The translations under genes were made by a program, and so were the position numbers. Below, piece after piece: positions 29,343 through 38,345 of a stretch of 64,000 nt of DNA (position 1 is the stretch's first letter; each line of letters begins with the position of its first letter). The DNA is from Burkholderiales bacterium. Lineage in GTDB: Bacteria; Pseudomonadota; Gammaproteobacteria; Burkholderiales; Burkholderiaceae_C. The notes below the pieces were generated by a model. The model made no database searches. It saw only the letters and a list, made by a program, of their open reading frames with translations, and was not told the DNA's origin. Location: the NCBI GenBank assembly GCA_016185015.1, contig JACPOI010000009.1, positions 1 through 64,000 on the forward strand, written 5' to 3'.

Positions 29343-30389
29343 ATGTGGCTGCTTACGCCTATCGGATTTTTCAGCATCGTGCACAAGGCCAGCGACGTAG
29401 CGGCCGACACGCTGACAGTACGTGCCCGGGTCAAGGGTGACCTTCAGGCCCTGCGCGCGCAGTACCTTCCCGGCTTGGGCGAGATCACCGAGAGCAAGAC
29501 CAACGACTACCGTTTTAGGGCCGTGGCTTCGCGCGCCGATGTGATGGCGGCGATGGCGACCCTGGTGCAGGACTTGAGCTACAGCAATTTCAAGAACCAG
29601 GTGGCCAAGGTTCAGGGCGCGGCGCGTGCGGACCTGTACCACGATGTCTGGAGCGCACTGTACCGGCTGCAAGCCGAACCGGGGAAGTACAAACCGCCCG
29701 GGGGCAAGACGTCGGCGCCCGTCGGCCCAACCTACCACCCACGACTTGATGACAGCGGCCAGCGCTTCCAGATCAAGCAACCCAGCACGCCTACCCCGTT
29801 GGACACCTGGTCATGCCCCTCGGTGTCTGCCTGTGTCATTCCGGAGGGCCCCATGCCGGCTGTTCTCAACGGCGTGGCCTTCGCCCCGTGGAGGGAGGCG
29901 CCGACGGACGCCGCAGGCTGGGAAGCCCTGGCAGAGCAGGGCCGTATCGAGGAACCAGCCTTCGACGCGCCTGCTGGCTACAAGAAAGCCTGCGGTGTGG
30001 TGATCCGCGAAAAAGATGGGCGCATCTGGCTGGTGGCGCCCAGTAACGGATACGGAAACTACCAGGTGACATTTCCCAAGGGCGGAATGGACGGGCGTTC
30101 TACGCAGGCCACAGCCCTGGTGGAGGCTTTCGAGGAAAGCGGCCTACGCGTGCGCCTGGTACGCCATCTGGTGGACGTCAAGCGCAGCCAGAGCTACACG
30201 CGGTATTACCTGGCGGAGCGCACAGGTGGTCACCCTGGCGATATGGGCTGGGAAAGCCAGGCCACGTTGTTGATCCCGCAGGCGGAGCTCAAGAGCTGGC
30301 TCAACAGTCCCCATGACCAGGCCATCATCGAAGCACTGGGAACCAATCAGGAACCAGGGGGGAACCAGAAAGACGCAACGCGTCGGTGA
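29343..30389 (+). CDS. Nudix-fold protein with a conserved-looking N-terminal domain
   Basis: 348 residues. The first 120 residues form a separate globular unit (WLLTPIGFFSIVHKASD, SNFKNQVAKVQGAARADLYHDVWSALYRLQ) that I have seen as a free-standing phage/island protein. A Pro-rich linker follows, then a Nudix domain (about 215-340): CGVVIREKDGRIWLVAPSNG and PKGGMDGRSTQATALVEAFEESGL. In this Nudix box the EE pair is kept but the first Glu is Arg/Ser and the R of RE is Val, and it is one residue short, so hydrolase activity is doubtful. It converges on the defence operon, 52 bp apart. Possible roles are nucleotide-signal sensing or hydrolysis. Confidence 0.75.
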   Translation: MWLLTPIGFFSIVHKASDVAADTLTVRARVKGDLQALRAQYLPGLGEITESKTNDYRFRAVASRADVMAAMATLVQDLSYSNFKNQVAKVQGAARADLYHDVWSALYRLQAEPGKYKPPGGKTSAPVGPTYHPRLDDSGQRFQIKQPSTPTPLDTWSCPSVSACVIPEGPMPAVLNGVAFAPWREAPTDAAGWEALAEQGRIEEPAFDAPAGYKKACGVVIREKDGRIWLVAPSNGYGNYQVTFPKGGMDGRSTQATALVEAFEESGLRVRLVRHLVDVKRSQSYTRYYLAERTGGHPGDMGWESQATLLIPQAELKSWLNSPHDQAIIEALGTNQEPGGNQKDATRR

Positions 30390-30441
30390 CCGCGCTTTGG
30401 TGGCAGCTGAGCGCGAGCTGATCTGAGGGCTCGGACCACGG

Positions 30442-31218
30442 CTATCCTTTAGAGAAGCCCGCGAATCGATCCCTGTGGGCGCGCAAATAGGGCAGATGGT
30501 TCACAGATAACCAGCGCAAACTCATCCCTGGTACAACGCCTAGTAGCTGACGGTCTTTTGATGAAATTTGCTCAGCCACGACGAGTGCGCCTTGGTCAGT
30601 AAAGCTGATCATGAAACTGTCAAAAAGGGCGTCCAGGTTGGCGCTGAGCAAAAAGCCGTTGTACACATCCAGGCGCTCGGCATCGGTGTCGCAATCAGCC
30701 CAAGGCTTGGCATGGCTGGCGCGCAAGGCCTGAGGCGTGGACACACCTGTCACGGCGCAAGCCCCGCCCCAGTAGTCCAGCAGAGCCTGCCGGTAGGTCT
30801 GCTGGCCTACTCGCTGGCGGACCATGCGCAGCACCTCGGTGTTATTGGCCGTGGCCTGCGGCATGGTTTTCAGTTCGGCCTGCACCTGTTGCTCAAAGGC
30901 CGTGACGACCTGGTTAGGCAGGGCCTGCGCCAGCGCTGCAGCACGGCGCAGCCATTGCGCCAAGGCGGCCTCTGAGGGAAGCGAGAAAAGAGTCGCATCT
31001 GAACTGGTGGGTGGGAAGCTGCGCGCCAACTCCACGCCCAAGGGCGCGGGCCCCTGGGTCAGCTGCGCCTGGTAGCCTTGCGCGCCTACCGCCACGGAAA
31101 CCTGGGCGGGATGCCGGGCTGACGCCAGCGCCGCATGGGCGGCATCACCGGGCAGCACGTGCTCAAAGCCGTTGTCATGACCAGCTTTTTCAATGAGGGT
31201 GCGTTGCAGAGGGTTCAT
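30442..31218 (-). CDS. HNH endonuclease, last gene of the defence operon
   Basis: 258 residues. The C-terminal half (about 140-258) is an HNH nuclease of the restriction-associated type: YWGGACAVTGVSTPQALRASHAKPW, then YNGFLLSANLDALFDSFMISF; His169, Asn187/194 and Asp196/200 are candidate metal or catalytic residues, and only one Cys of the usual zinc pairs is present. The N-terminal half has no recognised domain. The start overlaps the RNA-ligase stop (ATGA), proving tight coupling. It would cut DNA, though HNH enzymes can also nick RNA:DNA. An upstream in-frame extension was rejected because it lies inside the ligase gene. Confidence 0.85.
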   Translation of the reverse strand: MNPLQRTLIEKAGHDNGFEHVLPGDAAHAALASARHPAQVSVAVGAQGYQAQLTQGPAPLGVELARSFPPTSSDATLFSLPSEAALAQWLRRAAALAQALPNQVVTAFEQQVQAELKTMPQATANNTEVLRMVRQRVGQQTYRQALLDYWGGACAVTGVSTPQALRASHAKPWADCDTDAERLDVYNGFLLSANLDALFDSFMISFTDQGALVVAEQISSKDRQLLGVVPGMSLRWLSVNHLPYLRAHRDRFAGFSKG

Positions 31219-31922
31219 ACCTGTTGGACAGACCAGTCCAGCCGGTTCCACTGAATTCGACGGCGGCTCCAATGTTCGGTAATGGTTTGCGTGAAATCAG
31301 GTCGCACCAGCTTTGCGCGCGCTTCGCACCAGTCCGCAGATTCACGTCGAATGACTACGCCCTCTAGCGGGCCTTCGCGAAACCGACTGTGTTCGGTGGT
31401 GAGTAATTCCTGGAGTTTTAGCAATTCGTATTGCCCTCGACGCAACTCTGGCGCCGTGGTTAGATTCAGAGTGACTGCGAACTCATTCCGACGGCGGGTG
31501 CTCCAGAAGCGTCCTCGGGCACGGTCGTACACATCGAAGAGTAAGAACCAGTCGGGTAAGTGGTCATAGTCTAGGGAGTGCCGTGCGGCACACCACTCAC
31601 CAAACAGCATCAGCCTAGAGGATTCCTGCTGCGCCAGTTCGACTCGAAGCTTTTCGCCATGCAAGGTCAACCAGTCTGGCAGGCGAGCAAATTGCCCGGC
31701 ATGAGGGGCATGCAGATATTGGCCACGATTTTGGGCGCGAAGTTCGCCTGCGGGAGATAGCGAGAGCCCGAGATTGGCTCCGTCCAGCTTTTCTTCAACC
31801 ACCACTTCCGCGTTCAGGAACTCTTGCGCCTCTTGAGGGGACAAGACCTTGTCATCGCGTGGCGCGCCTTGCGCCAGCCAAGCAAGGTGAGGAGTGTGGG
31901 GGAAGCGAAAGAAGTCAGTCAT
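31215..31922 (-). CDS. RNA ligase family protein (T4 Rnl2-like)
   Basis: 235 residues, a compact nucleotidyltransferase. All core motifs are in order: motif I EEKLDGAN with adenylated Lys45, motif III LFGEW (106-110), IIIa WFLLFDVYD (125-133), motif IV EGVVIRRE (187-194) and motif V KLVRP (204-208). Enzymes of this family seal 5'-phosphate to 3'-OH nicks in RNA. No polynucleotide kinase or OB domain is present. It overlaps the PIN gene by four bases upstream and the HNH gene by four bases downstream, which suggests RNA is cut and resealed, or a nicked nucleic acid is sealed, as part of the defence response. Confidence 0.88.
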   Translation of the reverse strand: MTDFFRFPHTPHLAWLAQGAPRDDKVLSPQEAQEFLNAEVVVEEKLDGANLGLSLSPAGELRAQNRGQYLHAPHAGQFARLPDWLTLHGEKLRVELAQQESSRLMLFGEWCAARHSLDYDHLPDWFLLFDVYDRARGRFWSTRRRNEFAVTLNLTTAPELRRGQYELLKLQELLTTEHSRFREGPLEGVVIRRESADWCEARAKLVRPDFTQTITEHWSRRRIQWNRLDWSVQQV

Positions 31923-32461
31923 TCCGCATTTTCAGGGACGGAGGGCGCGCCTTTGGCAGGAAATTTCTTAATATAAAACCGACACGCATCATCAGGGCAT
32001 AGAAAACGTACGCGAATACCTCGGGCTTCAAGGCGTTGCCACCAGTCCAGCCACTTGCAATCAACCGCCTGCAAAATCACCGGCCTGGCTGGGTGCGCAT
32101 TGGCCACAGCTGCAAACTTGCGATCCGGCGCGTCAAATGTCGTTTGTAACGCCGGGTCGGGAAACTCAGTGAATATATTTTCTGGTGTCTCTGTAATGGA
32201 CACCTGTTCAACGTGCTGAGGCTTGTCGGCATTTCGTAACAACCACTTCAGGAATACATCTCCCACACCCTTCGGCGGGTGCAACCTCGTCTTGTTCTGG
32301 TATTCCTTCAAGATACGGTATCCATCGTCAATGACCGTGATGCCTCGAACCTGCATATCTTGCAGCCGGCGCACACACTCGGCCACACACTCTGGAGAAG
32401 CATCTTCGTGCTGGTCATTGGCAACCAGCAAGACATTGGTGTCAATGACCGCCCGCATCAT
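31919..32461 (-). CDS. PIN-domain protein paired with the DUF3696 ATPase
   Basis: 180 residues. The N-terminal MMRAVIDTNVLLVANDQHED is the PIN first-acid motif (Asp7, then T-N); further acidic candidates are Asp46/47 (TVIDDGY), Glu53 and the later FDAPDRKFAAVANAHPA block with Asp in the usual third position. PIN domains are Mg-dependent RNases; this one would be the RNA-cutting partner of the ATPase. The gene overlaps the ATPase by four bases upstream and the RNA ligase by four bases downstream. It is not a VapC with VapB antitoxin, as no antitoxin gene is present. Confidence 0.8.
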   Translation of the reverse strand: MMRAVIDTNVLLVANDQHEDASPECVAECVRRLQDMQVRGITVIDDGYRILKEYQNKTRLHPPKGVGDVFLKWLLRNADKPQHVEQVSITETPENIFTEFPDPALQTTFDAPDRKFAAVANAHPARPVILQAVDCKWLDWWQRLEARGIRVRFLCPDDACRFYIKKFPAKGAPSVPENAE

Positions 32462-33852
32462 GGGGCATCTACCGTGCGCTGCCTCTTCTTGGTTTCCATA
32501 GCAGCTAAGGTACGGGCAGCAATATCGGCCATTTCATCCCCAAAGAAGTTCTCGGGCCAATTTTCGATTTCACCGAATGCGTTAAGTCGCAGGGGCTCTA
32601 GCTCCGTGGATGAACCAGACCGGCGGCAGAAATAAATGGCCACGTCATCTGTAGTCAACTGCCCCTCTGCGATGCGCCGTTGCAGGCGGTTGAGGAAGTG
32701 CTCAGAGTGGCTTTCGATGATTAGCTGAACATTGCGCTCTTTGCCGTCTTCACGCGCCTGGATGGCGGAGATGAAAACATCTGCCAATTCCGCCTGCACC
32801 TGGGGATGCAAATGAATCTCTGGCTGCTCCATCCACACCGTTGAATTCGGTGGACAGTAGAACGCCTGAACCAAAGCTGGCAGGACCTGGGATACCCCAA
32901 ACCCCACATCGGTGATCTTGACTTCCGGGGCGCCAAGGTGAGTCTTCAACAGGACTTCGTATTCCTTGCGGCCCTCGGCCACCGGCTTGACCGTAAAGCT
33001 ATGGATCACGCCCAGATCTTTCAACCATCCGGCAATAAAGGTCGTGAAAGCTTGTTTGGACTTTTTCGGACCTCGGTTCAGCATACGTTCTTCGTGCTGG
33101 GCCGCCAGAATTGCCGCCACAGTTGCCTCCCCTGTCTGCCCAACCCCTTCCGGCGTATCACCAGACCACTGGTAAGTACGCTGAGGGTGGTTCCTGAGCG
33201 GCCCCAAATAGGCAACGCTACCCAATAGGTTTTCGGTTGACAGCGCCAAGTCCGTCAAAAAACCTGCATTCTTAAAGCGTGCGATGCTCAGGTCGGACAC
33301 ACGATAGAACTTCTCAGGCTCATCCAAAGGCCACTTGCGACCGTCGGCCATCTTGAAGCGGTACTTGACCGATTTCAGGGAGAACTTACGATTTGTGCCA
33401 CGCACGAACTTCACGTCTAGTACAACACCGTTAGCGTCTTTCAGGTCGTATGCAATAGACGCCACCTCAGGCTGCCCGCTTTTTCCTGCAGACAAACGCA
33501 CCGCGAGTTCGATTTGATTTCCGCTGTAGCGCCGGGTGCTATCTAGAGGATCCTTCACCTCCATGGATTTGGGCAACTCCCAACCTAGTTCAAAGTCCAA
33601 GGGCTTGTTTAGATCATGGCCATTCAGACAGTCAGAGAAAGTACCCAGATCGATCAAAGAAGTGGTATCGCCTAGGTGAAGGGCACGCTTTCGATCTGTA
33701 GAAAGCGCAGTCTGCTTCAAGCCCAGCAACAGATGCCCAAGACTGCTTTTCCCAGCGCTGTTGGCGCCGAATATCACCGTCAGGGGGGCCAGGCGTACCG
33801 GCCCGGTGTCACGCCAAGCCTTGAAGTTTTTAATGCGAAGTGACGTCAGCAT
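32458..33852 (-). CDS. AAA/ABC-type ATPase with DUF3696 C-terminus
   Basis: 464 residues, related to the SMC-like/OLD ATPases of anti-phage systems. Walker A is FGANSAGKSSLGHLL (29-36), the signature/Walker B region is WMEQPEIHLHPQVQAELADVF and the H-loop is IESHSEHFLNRLQRRI. The C-terminal LRLNAFGEIENWPENFFGDEM is DUF3696-like. There is no Toprim nuclease domain as in OLD; the partner nuclease is the PIN protein coded next. Its start overlaps the methyltransferase 3' end by seven bases. Such ATPases usually sense phage products and switch on a linked nuclease. Confidence 0.87.
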   Translation of the reverse strand: MLTSLRIKNFKAWRDTGPVRLAPLTVIFGANSAGKSSLGHLLLGLKQTALSTDRKRALHLGDTTSLIDLGTFSDCLNGHDLNKPLDFELGWELPKSMEVKDPLDSTRRYSGNQIELAVRLSAGKSGQPEVASIAYDLKDANGVVLDVKFVRGTNRKFSLKSVKYRFKMADGRKWPLDEPEKFYRVSDLSIARFKNAGFLTDLALSTENLLGSVAYLGPLRNHPQRTYQWSGDTPEGVGQTGEATVAAILAAQHEERMLNRGPKKSKQAFTTFIAGWLKDLGVIHSFTVKPVAEGRKEYEVLLKTHLGAPEVKITDVGFGVSQVLPALVQAFYCPPNSTVWMEQPEIHLHPQVQAELADVFISAIQAREDGKERNVQLIIESHSEHFLNRLQRRIAEGQLTTDDVAIYFCRRSGSSTELEPLRLNAFGEIENWPENFFGDEMADIAARTLAAMETKKRQRTVDAP

Positions 33853-36800
33853 GTGTGCAAATCTCCAGTAGCCAGTCTATCCCACGCCGCCAGCACCAGC
33901 CGCTGTGTTCGGTACTCGCCAAACTCGCGAAGTTCACCGGTTTTGAGCACGCGGAAGGTTTCGCTGGGGTAGTCGGAGCCCAGCACGTCGGCTGGGTCGA
34001 GGATGTAGCGCAGCTCGTCACGGGTCAGGCCGTAGAGGCGGGCGTAGCAGGCGTCCAACTCGGCGCGCAGTTGGGCACGGCGCTCGGGGTTAAAAGAGAA
34101 CGGCGGGCCTTTGTGGCCCAGCGCCAGCGCCCAGCCAGCCAGGTCGTGCGCTGTGTAGGTCAGTTCGAGCACGCGCGGGACGATGAAGGCCAGGTCGGCT
34201 TCGGTGTAGCGGTCTGGGGGCAGCACCGGGAATTGCTTGAGGTAACCGTAAGTGAGGTGTGTACCGCCTACCTTAACGCGGGCGCAATAGTCCAAGACCA
34301 GCGAGCAAAAGTTGCCCAACAAGGCCGCGACTTTGGGGCCACGACCTTCCGTGAAGAACAAGGGCATCGTGTGGCCCACCCCCGCCAACGGCACCACCGA
34401 CGCAATCACCGTACGCTCGTTGGTGGCGTTCGTAATATCCCGCCACCCCATCAACCACTGAGGGCAAGACGCCTGCAGCCAGCGTTCGGCCAGGGCCAGC
34501 ACGTCGTCCGCGGTGTTGAGTGCAGCATCCGGAGCGGGCAGGTCGCGGTGGTGGGTGGTCCAGGCCAGTAGGGTTTGCACGGCCGCCGCGTCCACGGCGT
34601 ACCAGGCGGTGCTGGCGTGCTCGTTGGACATGGCCACTTCAAAGCTGCCCTCGGCCGGCAAGTAGTTGTCGTCCAGCGGCTTCAGGCTGGGCGGGTTGTC
34701 GCCGCACAGGCCCAGTGAAACGGGAGCCACGGCCTGGGCATAGGGGTGGCGCTGCACAAAGCTGAGCCAGGCGGCATAGACTCCCAGCTCCGGCTGGGCC
34801 CGGCGTTTGTCTGCCAGCCACCAGGCGAACAGTAGTTGGGTCACGCCCAGCAGCACGGGGGCCTCGTCCCGGTCGCGTAGGGCCTTGCGCAGGCCGTCCG
34901 GCAGGGTGGTGACGCGCAGCCAGACTTCGCGCGCCTCCACCCAGTAGCGTGGGGTGACGGTGGTGGCGGGGTTCTGCTTCTCGGTCAGCGTCATGTCCCG
35001 GCTGTCATCCTGCCCGGTGTAGGTAGCCCAGCGGTGGTCAAACTGGTGGATGAGCTTGGCTTCGTACAGGGGCAGGCGGGTGGGTGTGGGGGTGCCTTTG
35101 AACAGCTCGCTATCACCCGACATGTGAAACATCGCCGAAAACCGGATGCCCCACGGATTGACCTCGGGGGTAACTAGGCGGGCCGCCTTGCCTTCGCCTT
35201 GCCAGATAGCCTCCCGGATCAGCACGGGGGCGGCCGCGTAGAGCTTCTTGGTCAGCTCGGCATCACGGCTGCTGCGGAAGACCGGGCAGGTCAGCGTGTT
35301 GGGGTTGATGAGGCGGAACTCGTCGGGTGTGAGGGTGAAGCGGCGGCGCGGGTCGCTGAGTTGTATCACTTGTTCTGCAAAGCAAACAAATTCTGCCTTG
35401 GGGGTACTTCCCAATGTGATCAGGCAAAACTTCATGCGGCTGTCAACTGCAGGGAACAGCTTGGCGCGGTTCTCGATGTCGTACAGGCTGACGAGTCGGC
35501 CCTTTTGGGTGATGTGCCCAAAGTAGGCCTTGGTACTGTCGTCTGTGGCGATACCGGTGGGCACGATAAACCCGGCCCGGCCTTGCGGTGCAGTGATTTG
35601 CAGAATGGTTTCTGCAAACAGTGCGTAGGTGTTGACGTCGCCCACGCCGGTGAGCGGGTAGCGCCCGGCATCCTCTGCGTCCACGTGCATGAAAACGCTG
35701 GCGGCTTCTGCGGTGCGGCGGGCGCTGATGAACTCCGCATGCAGGCGTTGCTCGGCTGTACTTTCGGCCGGCGTATGGTGCGTCGCATCGTTAGGGTAGA
35801 CGTTCTGGCTCAGCGTCCCCTGGCTCAGCCACTGGATGCGCTGGCTGCGCTCGGCCTTGTTCTTTGCGGTGGCTACCGCAGGATGGCGGGTGGCGAAAAA
35901 CTCCTCCTCTTGCAGTTTGATGCGCTCCCACGGCGGGTTGCCCAGCACGCAGTCAAAGCCCCCTGTGGCAAACACCTGCGGAAAAGCCAGCGGCCAGTGA
36001 AACACCTGGGCTTGCTGGCAGGCGGCACGGGTCGCAGCCACAGCGGCAGCATGTGTGGTGCCCTGCTCTTGCAGGGCGTGTGGTGCGGTGAGTGCGGCGT
36101 GCAAGGTGGCGCTGGTGGGCACCAGGCCGGATGTATCGGCCGTCTTGGGCATCAGGAAGGCGCCAACCAAAAGGTCTGCCGCCAGGGCCAGGGGGCTGCG
36201 CTGGGTCTGAGCCAGGAGTTGGCGGTAGGCCTGCTCTTTGGCGGCCACCTCTTCCGGCGTTTCGGCGCTCATGGCCTCGATGACGCGCAGGGCTTGCAGG
36301 CCGGTGGCGTTGTCAAAGCCCAGCAGGGCCTGGCCGCCTTGCAGGTCTTTCGCGATTTGCTTGAGGCCGGCGGCATTCGACTTGGCCAAGACCTTACACA
36401 CCTCTTTGTCGTCGCCAGAGAGCGGCTTGAAGGCGTCTTTGGAAATGCCTTGCTCCAGCGCGTGCAGGTCGGTCAACCCCAGGAGGGCGTCGCCACACTG
36501 CAGGTGATGGTCCAGAAAACCCAGGGGACGACCTTCCTCAAAACCTTCGAGCCAGAGCGCGGTGCGGGCTAGCTCCACGGCCATGGGGTTGCGGTCTACC
36601 CCAAAGATGCAACGGGCAATCGTTTCGCGCAGGGCGTGGCGGTAGGCCTGCGGGGTGACGGCGCCATCGGGGGAGCGCAGAGCTGCCAGGCGTTCGGCCA
36701 GCCGGCGCGCGGCGGCCAACAAGAAGTGTCCGCTGCCGCAGGCGGGGTCTATCACGCGGATGGCCAGCAGCGCTTCCACCGGGTTGGCGGGGTTGGCGGC

Positions 36801-38336
36801 TAGGCGTTGCTCAATGACTGGATCCAGCGCGCTCTTGATGAGCTCTTGTACTAGGCTGTCCGGCGTGTAGTAGCTGCCTGTGAGTTTGCGGTCATTACCG
36901 GCCGTGCTGCCTTCACTGGTCAGGCCGACAAAGCCGAAGCGACGGGCATGCAAGTCCACCTCGGGCACGAGTTCCATCAGGCTTTCATAGACGCTGCCGA
37001 GTTCTTCGGTGTCCATGTTGCGGTAGTCGATGGGCGCGAGCTGCCCGCCCGGGCTCTTGGCCCAGCGCAGGCTTTGCATGGAGGCCAGCAAGTCGGCGTT
37101 GGTGAGCTGTGCTGAGTCCAAGGCCGGGCACTGGCTGGGGGCGAACAGGCCGCCCAGGGCGGGCAGGCCCAGCCGTGTTTCACCTTGGGCCAGGCCCTTG
37201 AAGACGATCTTGACGGCTTGCCACAGGTCGTCAAACCGAGTGCGTGCGCGGCGGCGAAGCGCCAGGTCTCGCAGGCGGGCTAGGGCATAGCCCTGGGCAT
37301 AGGCTTGGGCGGCGGCCAGCTTGGTGCGGGTGGTTTCGGGGGCATCCTCGGCCTGGGGGGCGTTGGGGATGAGGCCGCGCTCTTCCACGCTGAAGACAAA
37401 GATGAAGCGGTAGATGAGCCGCAGCAGCTGGGCAAAGTAGGCCTCTTTACTGAGGCTGCCGTCTTGCAGGGCCAGGCGCAGGGCCTCGTTGCCGGGGTGC
37501 TGCACAAAGCCCTGGCCCAGGGTGATAAGTGCTTCTGTGACGCCCAGGCGCAGGCCTTCGCGCACGCGGGTGCCTTCTTCCTGGCCAGCTTCGCGCCAGG
37601 CTTCCCACACCACGGGGGCTGCTTGTGCGGCCGTGCCGCCCAGCAAACCGGCGCGGCTGGCGTGCAGCAGGCGCCAGGCGTAAGCGAACTCAGCAAAGCG
37701 TTGGCCGCCGAGCAGGTCGGCCAGGTCAATGTCCAGGTAGCTGGGGCGGGTGAGGGTGGCGGCATCGCGCAGCAGGCGCAGGGTTTTGCCGTTGGTGACG
37801 AGAGCCCAATGGTGGTCTGGGCTGGCGTTGAGCAACTCCTGCGCCAACTGAAAGGCGCTCTTCTTGCGGCTACCGCTGCCCTGAATCGCAAAGCGCGGGT
37901 CAGGGTCGTCCAGCCCTAGAGTGTGCGGCGCCACCACGATGGGAAGTGCGCGGCCCGGGTGGTGCGGCGCGGTGCCCAGGTGGGTGATGGGGTAATGCCT
38001 GTCACCTACGGTGATGCCGGTGCTGGCACCCACCGCGGGATAAGCCAGGGCATCGCGCAGCAGCTCGGTGATGAAGGTTGAGGTGGCGTGTTGCGCGTCA
38101 TAGTCAGCGCGTTCCAGTAGCGGAGCAAAGCTGCGCCACTGGGCGCAGGCAATCTGGAAGGCGCGGCTGTATTCGTCTTTGAGCTTGAGGCCTTTGGGTA
38201 TGCCGTAGTCAGCTTCGGTTTGCAGGCGGCTTTGACCTAGAGCGGCTTTTCCCAGCACGTCGGGTAGGAAAAGACCACCTTCTAAGCGCAGGGTGGGTAG
38301 GTTCAACGCGGCAGCATGGTGACGGACGGATTTCAT
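33846..38336 (-). CDS. Eco57I-type adenine DNA methyltransferase (DrmMI/PglX-like)
   Basis: 1496 residues. SAM motif I IRVIDPACGSGHFLLAA (about 522) and motif IV NPPWERIKL (about 799) define an N6-adenine methyltransferase of the gamma type with target recognition in the C-terminal third. The first 350 residues resemble the non-catalytic N-domain of type IIG/PglX proteins (SPDHHWALVTNGKTLRLLRD); I see no clear PD-(D/E)xK site. It would methylate host DNA so that the two helicases and nucleases spare it, as DrmMI does in DISARM. The stop overlaps the ATPase gene; nine bases separate it from the SNF2 gene upstream. Confidence 0.88.
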   Translation of the reverse strand: MKSVRHHAAALNLPTLRLEGGLFLPDVLGKAALGQSRLQTEADYGIPKGLKLKDEYSRAFQIACAQWRSFAPLLERADYDAQHATSTFITELLRDALAYPAVGASTGITVGDRHYPITHLGTAPHHPGRALPIVVAPHTLGLDDPDPRFAIQGSGSRKKSAFQLAQELLNASPDHHWALVTNGKTLRLLRDAATLTRPSYLDIDLADLLGGQRFAEFAYAWRLLHASRAGLLGGTAAQAAPVVWEAWREAGQEEGTRVREGLRLGVTEALITLGQGFVQHPGNEALRLALQDGSLSKEAYFAQLLRLIYRFIFVFSVEERGLIPNAPQAEDAPETTRTKLAAAQAYAQGYALARLRDLALRRRARTRFDDLWQAVKIVFKGLAQGETRLGLPALGGLFAPSQCPALDSAQLTNADLLASMQSLRWAKSPGGQLAPIDYRNMDTEELGSVYESLMELVPEVDLHARRFGFVGLTSEGSTAGNDRKLTGSYYTPDSLVQELIKSALDPVIEQRLAANPANPVEALLAIRVIDPACGSGHFLLAAARRLAERLAALRSPDGAVTPQAYRHALRETIARCIFGVDRNPMAVELARTALWLEGFEEGRPLGFLDHHLQCGDALLGLTDLHALEQGISKDAFKPLSGDDKEVCKVLAKSNAAGLKQIAKDLQGGQALLGFDNATGLQALRVIEAMSAETPEEVAAKEQAYRQLLAQTQRSPLALAADLLVGAFLMPKTADTSGLVPTSATLHAALTAPHALQEQGTTHAAAVAATRAACQQAQVFHWPLAFPQVFATGGFDCVLGNPPWERIKLQEEEFFATRHPAVATAKNKAERSQRIQWLSQGTLSQNVYPNDATHHTPAESTAEQRLHAEFISARRTAEAASVFMHVDAEDAGRYPLTGVGDVNTYALFAETILQITAPQGRAGFIVPTGIATDDSTKAYFGHITQKGRLVSLYDIENRAKLFPAVDSRMKFCLITLGSTPKAEFVCFAEQVIQLSDPRRRFTLTPDEFRLINPNTLTCPVFRSSRDAELTKKLYAAAPVLIREAIWQGEGKAARLVTPEVNPWGIRFSAMFHMSGDSELFKGTPTPTRLPLYEAKLIHQFDHRWATYTGQDDSRDMTLTEKQNPATTVTPRYWVEAREVWLRVTTLPDGLRKALRDRDEAPVLLGVTQLLFAWWLADKRRAQPELGVYAAWLSFVQRHPYAQAVAPVSLGLCGDNPPSLKPLDDNYLPAEGSFEVAMSNEHASTAWYAVDAAAVQTLLAWTTHHRDLPAPDAALNTADDVLALAERWLQASCPQWLMGWRDITNATNERTVIASVVPLAGVGHTMPLFFTEGRGPKVAALLGNFCSLVLDYCARVKVGGTHLTYGYLKQFPVLPPDRYTEADLAFIVPRVLELTYTAHDLAGWALALGHKGPPFSFNPERRAQLRAELDACYARLYGLTRDELRYILDPADVLGSDYPSETFRVLKTGELREFGEYRTQRLVLAAWDRLATGDLHTC

Positions 38337-38345
38337 GGCGGTGGC

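Noticed and set aside
31919-32461. VapC toxin of a toxin-antitoxin pair
   Set aside because: No small antitoxin gene overlaps or neighbours it; it is instead coupled to an ATPase and RNA ligase.
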